The position numbers and the translations under genes are program-made. From positions 1 through 64,000 of the forward strand of contig JAJRBZ010000038.1 in assembly GCA_028679185.1 (NCBI GenBank): a DNA stretch of 64,000 bases. Reading direction: 5' to 3'. The stretch comes from Methanoregula sp. (lineage in GTDB: Archaea > Halobacteriota > Methanomicrobia > Methanomicrobiales > Methanospirillaceae). Positions 8,128 through 17,303 of the stretch are shown here, in pieces (positions within the stretch are counted from its first letter, which is position 1; each line of letters opens with the position of its first letter). The notes beneath the pieces were generated by a model that saw only the letters and a list, made by a program, of their open reading frames with translations, did no database searches and was not told the origin of the DNA.

Positions 8128-8428
8128 CAATGAACTCTACTTTTGGTAAATGGTACTTGATTATCATGCTCAATAAAAAGAGTATGCATCGTGACTTTTT
8201 TTAAAGAAACAATCAGCGGACTGAACTTTCAAAAAAATGGCAATTTGACCTTTTTTTCACTGGAGTTTTTTTAAGAATAAGTCTGGTTCCGTCGTAGGGG
8301 GCTGGGTAAAAAAGTGGTTTGTTCGGTTACCCTGACATATTTTGGGGGTCTGATACTGTGTTACTAGTGTACACTTCAGTGCTTCAAGCCCTGTCGGCGC
8401 ACTTTGCCAAAAAGAAAAATTTTCAAAA

Positions 8429-8908
8429 TTATCGTGTTGTAGGAAATGAAGCAACAATAGTAGCAAATACCGATAATAAAACAAAGAAAATAACAGCTGC
8501 AACGATAAATGCAACTAAAATAAAAAATATAATCATATGAGCTGTTTTTGTCGGGATAAATGGAATTTCTTTATTATTCATTTTCTTTGACGTTGTATAG
8601 GCATCATATAATCCATAAACCCAGACAATTAATCCAGGAATTATTAAAATAAACAATCCAATTAGTGTTCCAGCAAATATCCCGACACCTTTTGCAGTTT
8701 CTCCATTGTATACCTGTCCTAACCCGGGAATAAAAAAAGAACATATTGTTGCAAGAAACGGATTTTTCTCTTCCGGTACTCTTACTATTTGAACTGCTTC
8801 TTGTTTTTCAACAGGAATATCGATATTTTGTTTTGCACCACAATCATTGCAGAATTTCGAAGTTTTATTTTCAAGTGGTTTCCCACAATCAGAGCAATAT
8901 TTTGCCAT
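8429..8908 (-). CDS. Zinc-ribbon TM2-type membrane protein
   Basis: This 159-residue protein begins with a zinc ribbon (YCSDCGKPL...FCNDCGAKQ; two CxxC pairs in residues 5-25), followed by a linker and a TM2-like region. FIPGLGQVYNGETAKGVG is the typical TM2 helix-turn motif, and DAYTTSKK follows the second helix. A further hydrophobic helix lies near the C terminus (about 125-150). It is most likely an inner-membrane protein with a cytoplasmic zinc ribbon. The biochemical role is unknown. No operon partner is evident. Confidence 0.75.
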   Translation of the reverse strand: MAKYCSDCGKPLENKTSKFCNDCGAKQNIDIPVEKQEAVQIVRVPEEKNPFLATICSFFIPGLGQVYNGETAKGVGIFAGTLIGLFILIIPGLIVWVYGLYDAYTTSKKMNNKEIPFIPTKTAHMIIFFILVAFIVAAVIFFVLLSVFATIVASFPTTR

Positions 8909-9099
8909 TTTCTCTCACGCATGTAATTATAATAATCAAGGAAATAACATTTGTGAAAAAAATTATGATTTAAATATTACAGTCTTGAATTTACCTATGT
9001 ACCTTTGATCGCATGAAATTGCGGTACACCCGACCAAACCAAGGAAAGCCATGAACACCCATAAAACGCCATAATTATAATCAAAAAAAATGTTCCTGA

Positions 9100-9531
9100 T
9101 TAAGCCTCAAGAATCTGTTTCAAATTGACCAGACTTTTCTGGAGCTCTTTACGCATTGATCTTACCATCATTGGAGACAATAACTTAAGGAATCCGTTCA
9201 CTGTTACGTCGTATGCAATGGTAAATCTCAAACCCCCCTTTGTGGGATTGTAGGTATTGTGTTGTTCAATGATTACGGATCCGGATGTAATATTCTTTCC
9301 AAACTTCCCATTTGGCTCGTATTCGGTGGCCTTGGCAGTCCATTGCATTGTACGACCCATCAGGCGGCTGGTACCTTTGAACATCGTACCGATACCGACC
9401 GGTCCCTGAGACGTCTGCTCCGCTTCCGGTATGATTGACTGCCACTGATTCCAGTTCCCTGCATCGGTCGTGAAAGCAAATGCTTTCTCAACCGGACAGT
9501 TAATCTCTACGCTTTCCTCAATTCTTGACAT
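9100..9531 (-). CDS. SRPBCC (START-like/polyketide cyclase) family protein
   Basis: This 143-residue protein fits the SRPBCC/Bet v1-like lipid-binding fold. It opens with VEINCPVEKAFAFTTDAGNW, the usual start of polyketide-cyclase/dehydrase family proteins, followed by alternating strands and a long C-terminal helix (SMRKELQKSLVNLKQIL). The track starts 32 codons earlier, but the ATG at 9531 has an AGGGGAT site and begins at the domain. Such proteins bind hydrophobic ligands; the ligand here cannot be told. It lies downstream of an acyl-CoA synthetase on the same strand with a gap of about 220 bases. Confidence 0.75.
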   Translation of the reverse strand: MSRIEESVEINCPVEKAFAFTTDAGNWNQWQSIIPEAEQTSQGPVGIGTMFKGTSRLMGRTMQWTAKATEYEPNGKFGKNITSGSVIIEQHNTYNPTKGGLRFTIAYDVTVNGFLKLLSPMMVRSMRKELQKSLVNLKQILEA

Positions 9532-9751
9532 CTGAATATCCCCTTTTTCAGATACATGCGCTCGTTGCTGCTCTACTGAGCCCTGAAAAGAAGAAGGGAT
9601 CCTGACCAGCATCACGAATGCCTTCAACTACTGCGAGCAGATGCGGGAGTATGTTTTCCGAATCGGCATAAACATTTCGTTAGCTGGGACTACTGGCAGG
9701 GGAACGCTATTACAGTTTTTTTACCGGCGATGGATAAATCCCATCCGGTTT

Positions 9752-11416
9752 TTATTTCACACCTGCTTTTTGCAGTTCCCGTTCCCGCAGCTTATTCCTG
9801 CGGATCTTACCTGAGATGGTCTTTGGGAGTGTTCCGGTGAATTCTATCGAGCGGGGATACTTATACGGGGCGGTCAGCCGCTTTACCTGTTCCTGCAGGT
9901 CCTTTGCAAGAATATCAGATGGTTCCCAGCCGGGTTTTAACACTACGAACGCTTTGACTATCAGTCCCCGGATTGGATCAGGAGAGCCAACGACTGCTGC
10001 TTCAGCTACTGCCGGGTGCTCCAGTAAAGCACTCTCAACTTCAAACGGCCCGATGCGGTACCCGGACGCCTTGATTACATCATCATCCCTGCCAATGTAC
10101 CAGAAATTTCCTTCCTCGTCCATGGCCGCCTTATCATCGGTATAGTACCAGCCTTTCACAAACGATTTTTTATTTGCCGCTTCATTCCCGAGATATTCCA
10201 AGAACAATCCTACCGGGCGGGGATCTGTTGAGATTGCAATCCTGCCTTCACGGTTGATCCCCACCGGTTTACCGTCCTTGTCATGAAGCTCAATATGCCA
10301 GCCTGGCGCTGGTCTTCCCATTGAGCCCGGGGGGCAGTTCATTTTGGGCAGAGCCCCGATACAGAGCACGGTTTCGGTCTGGCCGTACCCTTCATGGATG
10401 ACAAGCCCGGTTTTTTCTTTCCATTTACGGATCACTTCTGGGTTCAGCGGTTCACCGGCACTCACGCAATACCGGAGCGCTGACAGGTCGAACCGGTCCA
10501 GTTCGAGAAGGACCAGCATCCGGTATATCGTGGGCGGGCAGCAAAACGTGGTGATCCGGTATCTCTTGAGCAGCGGTGGAATCTCGGCAGGATCAAATTT
10601 CCCACGGACATCGTAGATAAAGACCGCTGCGCCTTCGATCCACTGGCCAAAAAGATTACCCCAGGCACTCTTGGCCCAGCCGGTGTCAGAAATGGTGAAG
10701 TGAAGATCTGAAGGCTTCAGGTCCTGCCATAACCGGGCAGTGACAATATGGCCGAGCGGATAACTGTGATTATGCAGTACCATTTTCGGATTGCCGGTAG
10801 TACCTGATGTAAAGAAGATCACGAGAGGATCCGTTGCTTTCGTCTTTTCAGGAAATGTACTATCCAATGCAGAAGACCGTTGTGCCAGAGAAGTACGTTC
10901 TGCTGTATAGCTGATCCAGTCCGGCTGCTCACCATCAACCACCATGCAGCTCAGTGCCGATCCGGATTCCTTCTTTGCAGATGTGACTTTTGGTGCATTT
11001 TCACGAGTAGTGATTACAAGACAAAATCCCCCGGTAGTGAGACGATAGGAAATATCCTTTGCGGTCAGCATTGTCGGTGCAGGAGAATAAACGGCGCCGA
11101 GTTTGATCAGTGCTGTGATGAAAAACCACCATTCCGGAATTCTGGGGAGCATGATCAACACCCGGTCACCATTGCGGATCCCCATGTTCTGCAGTATCTT
11201 TACAATCAGGTCAGATTCCTGCATCAGGTCTGCAAAGGTGAACCTTTTCTCCTCGCCTTTCTGATTAACCCAGAGAAGAGCAGGCCGTGCAGGGTCCTTC
11301 TTTGCCCATTGATCGATCACATCAAAACCGAAGTTATAATATTCCGGCACCCGGATGGAAAAATCCTTGTACACGGATTGATATCCATTCTTTTTCTCCT
11401 CATGTTCAAAGGGCAT
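9752..11416 (-). CDS. AMP-forming acyl-CoA synthetase, medium-chain type
   Basis: This 554-residue enzyme of the adenylate-forming family activates a carboxylic acid with ATP and joins it to CoA. The P-loop-like motif is FFTSGTTGNPK (about 203), the A5 region is EGYGQTE (about 345), the A8 hinge YYTDDKA...GRDDDVIKASGYRIGP (about 420-455), and the catalytic Lys lies in PKTISGKIRRN (about 535). The sequence resembles medium-chain acyl-CoA synthetases, including the type described from Methanosarcina, more than acetyl-CoA synthetase. The substrate (for instance a branched or aromatic acid) is unknown. It is apparently monocistronic. Confidence 0.88.
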   Translation of the reverse strand: MPFEHEEKKNGYQSVYKDFSIRVPEYYNFGFDVIDQWAKKDPARPALLWVNQKGEEKRFTFADLMQESDLIVKILQNMGIRNGDRVLIMLPRIPEWWFFITALIKLGAVYSPAPTMLTAKDISYRLTTGGFCLVITTRENAPKVTSAKKESGSALSCMVVDGEQPDWISYTAERTSLAQRSSALDSTFPEKTKATDPLVIFFTSGTTGNPKMVLHNHSYPLGHIVTARLWQDLKPSDLHFTISDTGWAKSAWGNLFGQWIEGAAVFIYDVRGKFDPAEIPPLLKRYRITTFCCPPTIYRMLVLLELDRFDLSALRYCVSAGEPLNPEVIRKWKEKTGLVIHEGYGQTETVLCIGALPKMNCPPGSMGRPAPGWHIELHDKDGKPVGINREGRIAISTDPRPVGLFLEYLGNEAANKKSFVKGWYYTDDKAAMDEEGNFWYIGRDDDVIKASGYRIGPFEVESALLEHPAVAEAAVVGSPDPIRGLIVKAFVVLKPGWEPSDILAKDLQEQVKRLTAPYKYPRSIEFTGTLPKTISGKIRRNKLRERELQKAGVK

Positions 11417-11825
11417 GATATATCAGAATTGGTTTTTGAGTAGCCTCTCATATTAAGCTATACTGAACCACTCTTTTGGTAAAACCACACGCAGCAACCA
11501 GGATTCCGATGGATGATTCTTTTAATGAAAGAACCTCTCCATTTTGTGTAATCGTCGTCCGGATTCCCCTTGTTTTCCTCATGTTATCCGAATGTATATC
11601 CTCGGTCGTGACGCTCTCAGCCTCATAGATGTAACTGCGGTATCCGGCAGTACTTTGGTACTGGCGTGATACGCATTACTCGGGAATGCTATTCATGCGG
11701 TTCAGGCATTCCACAGTGATGTAAGCGAGGCTCCCGACTCCGTTCAGCAGTGTATTGGCTCTGGCAGGCGGGGTAAAGCATTCCTGACAAAAGAACTTTT
11801 TTTAGCCACCCCTTTTTTGCAGGAA
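11417..11825. other. 409-base gap with a possible decayed minus-strand ORF
   Basis: No convincing gene is present. On the minus strand 11448-11672 is open for 74 codons without a start codon and reads plausibly protein-like (for example YIYEAESV and GEVLSLKESSIGILVAACGF), then ends at TGA and is closed upstream by TAA. This could be the remnant of a lost gene. I do not recognise the family. Confidence 0.3.
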
Positions 11826-12233
11826 ATGTTATCAGTTCCCGATACCCATCTCCCTCATCGGGGAATACGTGCAGTGAACGAATATTTCGAAGCGGGCTTT
11901 ATCACTGAACTTACAGAAGGGGCCATGAAAAAAATAATGGTCCGGGATCACCCGATCCTTCTGGCAATGGCACTTGGACATTATTACGCGGTTGACGCGT
12001 TCTGCCCCCACCTTGAGGGAGACCTGTCGGAAGGAAGTCTCCGGGGTACAATACTCACCTGCCCGATGCATCACTCACGGTTTGATATTCGGGACGGACA
12101 TGTTATCAGGTGGACTGATCTGACCGGCATCAGGTTTTCCATCGATTCACGGGCACACCCTCCACGCCCCCTGAAAAATTACCCGGTCCGGGTGGAAGGC
12201 GAAAAAATCCTTATTTCCCTTGTTAGATTTTAA
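11826..12233 (+). CDS. Rieske [2Fe-2S] ferredoxin-like protein
   Basis: This protein of about 135 residues has a Rieske domain with both ligand motifs: CPHLEGDL (Cys-x-His) and CPMHHSRFD (Cys-x2-His), about 20 residues apart. Rieske ferredoxins of this size carry single electrons, often to oxygenases or, in anaerobes, to unknown partners. The start is uncertain: the track uses TTG at 11817, ATG at 11826 follows AGGA closely, and GTG at 11874 (before NEYFEAGF) has GGGGA upstream and would start at the domain. It is a lone gene between divergent neighbours. Confidence 0.85.
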   Translation: MLSVPDTHLPHRGIRAVNEYFEAGFITELTEGAMKKIMVRDHPILLAMALGHYYAVDAFCPHLEGDLSEGSLRGTILTCPMHHSRFDIRDGHVIRWTDLTGIRFSIDSRAHPPRPLKNYPVRVEGEKILISLVRF

Positions 12234-12305
12234 TGCCCTGCCTGACCTGAACTCTTCGGTTATGGGCGTATGTGGAAAACGACACTAACTGGATCGTGCA
12301 GTGCC

Positions 12306-13568
12306 CTACACCGGATCCCGGAGCAGGGGACAGGTCATGCAGTGCCCCCCTCCACGCCCGCGGCTCAGCTCTGATCCTTCAAATTCCAGCACGTCAATAC
12401 CGGCCTTACGGAAATTCCGGTTGGTAAACGTGTTCCGGTCTGTTGCGATTATAACACCGGGCCTGATAGCAAATACATTATTCCCGTCATCCCACTGCTC
12501 GCGGGCAGCTTCATACGTATCGCCGCCGGTGGGAATGACTTCCAGATGGTCCACGTCCAGTGCGTCTGCAACTGCGCTGAGAAAATTCTCTTCCTTTGTT
12601 ACTTTGAACATTGCCCGCTCGTCTCCTGGCCGGATGCTGTATGCCTGCATGTCGTTCACTACATCGGGAAATACAGTAACCTTATCCACATCAAGCATGG
12701 TAAAGACCGTGTCAAGGTGCATATGTGCCCGATTCCGGCTCATCGTCGTGACAATGATCCGGTCTGCGGCATGCCCGTCAAAAAGTGAATATGCCAGCTG
12801 CTCGATCATCTGACTCTGTGTCCGCTCGCTCATACCTATAAGGACCGTCTTGTTTCCGATGGGCATTACATCACCTCCTTCAAGGGATGAACGGGCATTA
12901 TCCATGATACCGGACTGGTGTTCATTTTCAGGCTGAGGGAACCAGAACCTGAAATCTCCATCCCGGAACATCGGATGATTGTGATATACTGTTGCTGTAT
13001 TGAACGATTCCGGTCTTCGGGCAGGCCAGTACATAGGGTTGATGGAGACCCCGTTATAGATCCAGCTTGAGGAATCGCGGGTAAAGAGTGTGTTGGGAAG
13101 TGGCGGGAGAATAAAGGCATCAGGACCGGCAACAGCGGCGGTGAGCGAGAACCGGGCCAGGCCTTCCATATAGATGCATTCAAGTTCGCTGACAGTGAGT
13201 CCCCCGATAAGATGTCTGGCGAGATCATCAGCTCCCATGTCCATCAGGCAGATCCGCACTGCATCAAGGGCAGAGATACCGACGGACATTCTGGCTGATA
13301 CTTCCTCAATAATCTGCCGGCGGATCTCATATCCTGAAGACAATGTCTCGGCCAGAAGTTCCTGCAGATAATAGACTTTCACACCCTCATTACGAATGAG
13401 GTGTACAAACGCGTTATGTTCGTAGAGTGCCCGGTCAACCCACAGGACATCATCAAAAAGGAAGCTGTCGTGGTTGGACGGTGTAAGCCGCCGGAGACTG
13501 AGGTCAGGCTGGTGCACCATGACCGCGCGAAGCTTCCCTACTTCAGAATATACGCCAAATTCTGTCAT
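12306..13568 (-). CDS. arcA: Arginine deiminase
   Basis: This 420-residue enzyme hydrolyses L-arginine to citrulline and ammonia, the first step of the deiminase pathway. The catalytic cysteine lies at the C terminus in [14 protein letters not shown] (about 411). Other landmarks are [19 protein letters not shown] and [10 protein letters not shown] with catalytic Asp, Glu and His. Length matches the family. GAGGGA precedes the ATG. It follows arcC by 16 bases, so the two are probably cotranscribed. Citrulline would need an ornithine carbamoyltransferase encoded elsewhere. Confidence 0.95.
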   Translation of the reverse strand: MTEFGVYSEVGKLRAVMVHQPDLSLRRLTPSNHDSFLFDDVLWVDRALYEHNAFVHLIRNEGVKVYYLQELLAETLSSGYEIRRQIIEEVSARMSVGISALDAVRICLMDMGADDLARHLIGGLTVSELECIYMEGLARFSLTAAVAGPDAFILPPLPNTLFTRDSSSWIYNGVSINPMYWPARRPESFNTATVYHNHPMFRDGDFRFWFPQPENEHQSGIMDNARSSLEGGDVMPIGNKTVLIGMSERTQSQMIEQLAYSLFDGHAADRIIVTTMSRNRAHMHLDTVFTMLDVDKVTVFPDVVNDMQAYSIRPGDERAMFKVTKEENFLSAVADALDVDHLEVIPTGGDTYEAAREQWDDGNNVFAIRPGVIIATDRNTFTNRNFRKAGIDVLEFEGSELSRGRGGGHCMTCPLLRDPV

Positions 13569-13584
13569 TTTCCCTCATAACACC

Positions 13585-14499
13585 TTAATCTGGATGTACT
13601 GTTGTTCCTGAATCACCGGCAAGGATTGCCTGAATGTCTGCAAGTGCCCCGATAGCAGCCCGCTTCCCTGTCTTCTCAACAAACGTACAGGCAGCTTCCA
13701 CTTTCGGACCCATGGAGCCTGCCGGAAATTCGTGACGTTTCAGTTGCCCGGGGGTTGTATCCCTGATGAGACGGGCAGACGGTCTTCCCCAGTCAAGATA
13801 CACTCCATTCACATCTGTTGCCATGACGAAAATATCAGCTTTGATCTCCTGTGCGAGAAGGCCGCTTGCAAAATCTTTATCTATGACTGCTTCGACACCT
13901 GTCAGGTTGCGTTCGTTATCCGGCTGGTACATGACGGGAATACCTCCTCCGCCGGTACAGATTACGATTGCTCCCTGCTCAAGCAGCCAGATGATCGGTC
14001 GGATCTCAAAGATCCGTTTAGGTCTTGGTGAAGGAACAACCCGCCTCCAGTGATCCCCATCCTGACGAAAAAACCAGCCTTTTTTTTCCACAATCCGATC
14101 AGCATCGGTTTTTGTATACTGAGGGCCGACAAACTTGGAAGGGTTGGTAAAGGCTGGATCAACAGGGTCAACCTCAATCATAGTAAGAATAGTAGCAAAA
14201 GGGACATCCCCGGGGATCTGATTTCGGAGTTCCTGTTCAATCATATACCCGATCATACCTTCGGTCTGGGCATCGAGAACATCAAGGGGGTAGGGTTCAA
14301 CCCGTGTATAAGCCGCTGCCTGCAGTGCCAGCAGGCCGACCTGTGGTCCGTTCCCGTGCGAGAGCACAAGTTCATATTTTTGTGCCAGCGGTGCCAGTGA
14401 ATGGGCTGCCGTCCGGATATTGATGCGCTGTCTTTCAGCAGTCATCGGCTCGCCCCGTTTCAGAAGGGCATTTCCTCCAAGAGCGATTACGATTCTCAT
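13585..14499 (-). CDS. arcC: Carbamate kinase
   Basis: This 304-residue amino-acid-kinase-family enzyme transfers phosphate from carbamoyl phosphate to ADP, giving ATP, ammonia and CO2. Diagnostic stretches are [12 protein letters not shown] at the N terminus, [12 protein letters not shown] (about 45), CTGGGGIPV (about 182) and [10 protein letters not shown] (about 265). It is the first gene of arcC-arcA. GGAGAG precedes the ATG. With arcA it suggests energy or nitrogen recovery from arginine. No arcB or arcD antiporter lies in the window. Confidence 0.95.
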   Translation of the reverse strand: MRIVIALGGNALLKRGEPMTAERQRINIRTAAHSLAPLAQKYELVLSHGNGPQVGLLALQAAAYTRVEPYPLDVLDAQTEGMIGYMIEQELRNQIPGDVPFATILTMIEVDPVDPAFTNPSKFVGPQYTKTDADRIVEKKGWFFRQDGDHWRRVVPSPRPKRIFEIRPIIWLLEQGAIVICTGGGGIPVMYQPDNERNLTGVEAVIDKDFASGLLAQEIKADIFVMATDVNGVYLDWGRPSARLIRDTTPGQLKRHEFPAGSMGPKVEAACTFVEKTGKRAAIGALADIQAILAGDSGTTVHPD

Positions 14500-14887
14500 G
14501 TACTCTCCATCATTTTCCGGAAGTACCTGGGAGCTCCTGCCAGAAAATTCTCATGCCTGCTAACCACTTTTGCCTGAAGTCGTTCCTCAGCCCCGGATAC
14601 CATACTGCATGGTTCCTTTTCCTGGATATTTATAGGAACTGATTCCCGGAGTGCGGGGAGATGACTGCCGGGCCGGATAACCTTAAGCCCATTTCCATAA
14701 CCATTCGCCGGCATATCCGGAAAGCCCGGAAATGTTCACCTGTTTCAGTTCCATTTACCTGCCGGCACAATATTTTAACGTGTTCACCGATGGTTGGTGA
14801 AATCAGGATTAATTCGTGGAACCGAATCCATGACCACTGTGTTTTTGAGTCTAAATGCACAACTCATTAAAAAAAACAGTATAACCG
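14500..14887. other. 388-base gap upstream of arcC
   Basis: No gene is supported. On the minus strand CCTATAAATATCC (about 14623-14635) is a TATA-like box that could serve arcC with a leader of about 100 bases. Short ORFs here lack ribosome binding sites and look random. Confidence 0.4.
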
Positions 14888-16513
14888 CTATAGCCTTGCC
14901 TGCTTGCGGAGCCGGGCCCCGAGCCAGGGCAGGAAATCCTTTTTCCTTGACATAACGCCTTCGAGACGGATTGGCAATTTTTTTCCGAAAAGTGCCTCCA
15001 TGAAATCAGGATCTGCTGTCCCCTGAATGTCACTTGATTTTTCCAGCACGTTTGTAAAGAGAACAAGGACCATATCAGTCCCGTATGTTTTTCTCATCCT
15101 TCCGAGTTCATTAAGGATAGCATCATCCCGCTCCCTGTTCCAGGCAAATGACGGAACCATAACCTGGGAAATCAGTATCTTTTTTTCAGAGAGGGTATAC
15201 TCCTTTGTGTCACGGGTGAGAATTATTTCAAGAGGAGTTCCTGAAAGGTCCATTCCCTGTTCTAGCAGGGCGATTCCAAGCTGCTCCGGATCTTCACCGG
15301 AAACAGTGGCAAGGTACTTCACTGCCTTGATGTCCCGGTGGGTCGTGGTTGACATACGGAGAGAAAGTGTATCTGACAGGATGCCGGAGAGCAGTGCACC
15401 TGCACAAGACCGTGAAGGAGTCAGTCCGGATTCCATGAATTTCATGGCAATGATAGTCGATGTCGCTCCCACCGGGTCGTTTAAGAACCGTATCGGTTTT
15501 AACGTAGTGATAGTCCCAAGCCGGTGGTGGTCGATAATTTCGACAATGTCTGCCTCTTCTATTCCATCCACCGCCTGTGAAACTTCGTTGTGATCAAGGA
15601 GGATAACCGATCTCCGCACATCGTCAAGAAGGGTAGTCCGTGTCAGGATACCGGTAAGTGTCCCGGCCGTCGTAACGACACAAGCTGCCCGGAATTTTGA
15701 AGCGGAAACAACCTGACGGGCATGAGCGAATGTATCTGTAAATGTAAGGACCGGGACATTGGTCTCCATCACTTCCCGGGCTGGGAGGGAGAGGTTGATC
15801 ATTTTGCCAATACCGAAGGCATCGAGCGCAGTGGAAAGGACACATATCCCACGTTCTGCAGCAGCTGTGGCAACACGGTCCCCGACCGGGGCTCCTTGAG
15901 CAATAATCAGGCAGGCAATTCCCGCGGAGATGAGCGCGAGCTGGGCTGGTTCATTATCACCTACAACCGCAATGTCATGTGAGGTAATTTTACCGAGCGT
16001 GACTTCAAGGGAATCGATGACAATATATACCCGCCCTTCAAGAATCTGCCGTGTCGATACGATAATGGTTGCATTCAGGATCCGCGCAAGCGACTCAACG
16101 GACAAGGGAGTGATGGCAAGTTCATTAAGGTGAATCGTCTGGATATAGGTCCCGGCCAGAGCATGTTCTCCAACCATTCCGACCGGTTTTCCCGTTTTAT
16201 CCGTTATGACAACGTTCCGTATCCCTTCCTTTGCCATAAGGGTCGCTACATCAACAGCAGGGACATCCTGCGCAAGCGAAAAGACCGGTTTGTAGGTAAT
16301 GTCCGAGAGCTTTGGTTTTACTGAATGTATTAATAAAGGTTCGGGGATGCTGAACCGTTCAAGCATGTACCGGGATTCCGTATTCAGCTCACCACAGCGG
16401 GCCGGGATGTACCTGCCCGGTTCGGACCAGTTTTTAAATTCCGCGTACCCGATAACACTTGCTATGCTGTCCGTATCAGGCTGACGGTGGCCAAAAAGAT
16501 AAATTTTATTCAT
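14888..16513 (-). CDS. Family II (Mn-dependent) inorganic pyrophosphatase with CBS and DRTGG regulatory domains
   Basis: This 541-residue DHH/DHHA2 enzyme hydrolyses pyrophosphate. Metal-binding motifs are FGHRQPDTDS at the N terminus, ILLDHNE (about 318) and EIIDHHR (about 338). The catalytic core is split by a regulatory insert: first CBS domain (about 70-130), DRTGG-like domain (about 140-245), second CBS domain (about 245-305). In characterised CBS-pyrophosphatases these bind adenine nucleotides or diadenosine polyphosphates and switch activity. The C-terminal DHHA2 part holds the substrate-binding arginines (SRKK). The ATG follows GAGGGT. No operon partner is seen. Confidence 0.92.
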   Translation of the reverse strand: MNKIYLFGHRQPDTDSIASVIGYAEFKNWSEPGRYIPARCGELNTESRYMLERFSIPEPLLIHSVKPKLSDITYKPVFSLAQDVPAVDVATLMAKEGIRNVVITDKTGKPVGMVGEHALAGTYIQTIHLNELAITPLSVESLARILNATIIVSTRQILEGRVYIVIDSLEVTLGKITSHDIAVVGDNEPAQLALISAGIACLIIAQGAPVGDRVATAAAERGICVLSTALDAFGIGKMINLSLPAREVMETNVPVLTFTDTFAHARQVVSASKFRAACVVTTAGTLTGILTRTTLLDDVRRSVILLDHNEVSQAVDGIEEADIVEIIDHHRLGTITTLKPIRFLNDPVGATSTIIAMKFMESGLTPSRSCAGALLSGILSDTLSLRMSTTTHRDIKAVKYLATVSGEDPEQLGIALLEQGMDLSGTPLEIILTRDTKEYTLSEKKILISQVMVPSFAWNRERDDAILNELGRMRKTYGTDMVLVLFTNVLEKSSDIQGTADPDFMEALFGKKLPIRLEGVMSRKKDFLPWLGARLRKQARL

Positions 16514-16806
16514 GGGGACCCTCAGGGTGTTTCTCTCAAATCTCTATAGTAAATGATGATGAAAGTACATAAAGTATAGCAAGACAAAGAACGTTCTCTC
16601 CCGTTTCTGCATGATAGTAACGGTTCCTGGATCCAGAATATCGCAGGAAGGCTTCAGATAATCGATTAAAAAAAGCTGTAAGGCTTTCAGCATGAAACTC
16701 ATTAAACGATATTTTCTCTTCCATCCAGGCGGATTAAACCAAGGTAAGATAACAAAAAAATAATGACTTACAGCGCATAGATCCTCTCCATAACCGGGGC
16801 GGGGAT

Positions 16807-17202
16807 ATGTTTTTTGACCAGGTCTGTGTCCAATGCGGCCGCTGCTGTGAGAAATGGGGATGGGGACAGAAAGGTGTTATTGACGATCTCATTTTGTGGA
16901 TGCAGGAGAACCGGCAGGACATCCTGCAGCATGTTTCGATAACGCTCACGAATAAAAAACGGTGTAATGGCAGGGATATTTCGATAAAGGATCTGCCTGA
17001 TATTATCTGTATTGATTACTGGGTAGATCCTGACGGCAGGCTATTGACCCGCTGTCCCTTCTTCCGGCGGGCAGATGACGGAAAAGTATACTGTAAAATT
17101 CATGATACCAAACCAAAAATATGCATCGGCTTCACACCATGGAACGAGGGAATTCGTGATTATGCGCTGAACTGCCCGGCATGCCATAATACGGCACCGT
17201 AA
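16807..17202 (+). CDS. YkgJ-family (UPF0153) cysteine-cluster protein
   Basis: This 131-residue protein has the YkgJ pattern of clustered cysteines: CVQCGRCCEKWGWG near the N terminus, RCPFFRR and VYCKIHDTKPKICIGF in the middle, and LNCPACH at the end. The spacing suggests a zinc or iron-sulfur site. The family has no settled function. The start TTTGTTTTT context has no strong ribosome binding site; ATG at 16807 is the natural start because the first cysteine follows within 7 residues. It is convergent with the decarboxylase gene. Confidence 0.8.
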   Translation: MFFDQVCVQCGRCCEKWGWGQKGVIDDLILWMQENRQDILQHVSITLTNKKRCNGRDISIKDLPDIICIDYWVDPDGRLLTRCPFFRRADDGKVYCKIHDTKPKICIGFTPWNEGIRDYALNCPACHNTAP

Positions 17203-17303
17203 TAGTTGAGAGTCTTTAGTATTTTTTTCACTATTGGCGAAAAGGTCTCATGACAGGTACAGCCAGAAAAAAAACCCTGATGGATCTTCAGACCCGTAAA
17301 AAT

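Noticed and set aside
16536-16724. 62-residue ORF upstream of the pyrophosphatase gene
   Set aside because: No clear ribosome binding site and no recognisable pattern; most likely chance.
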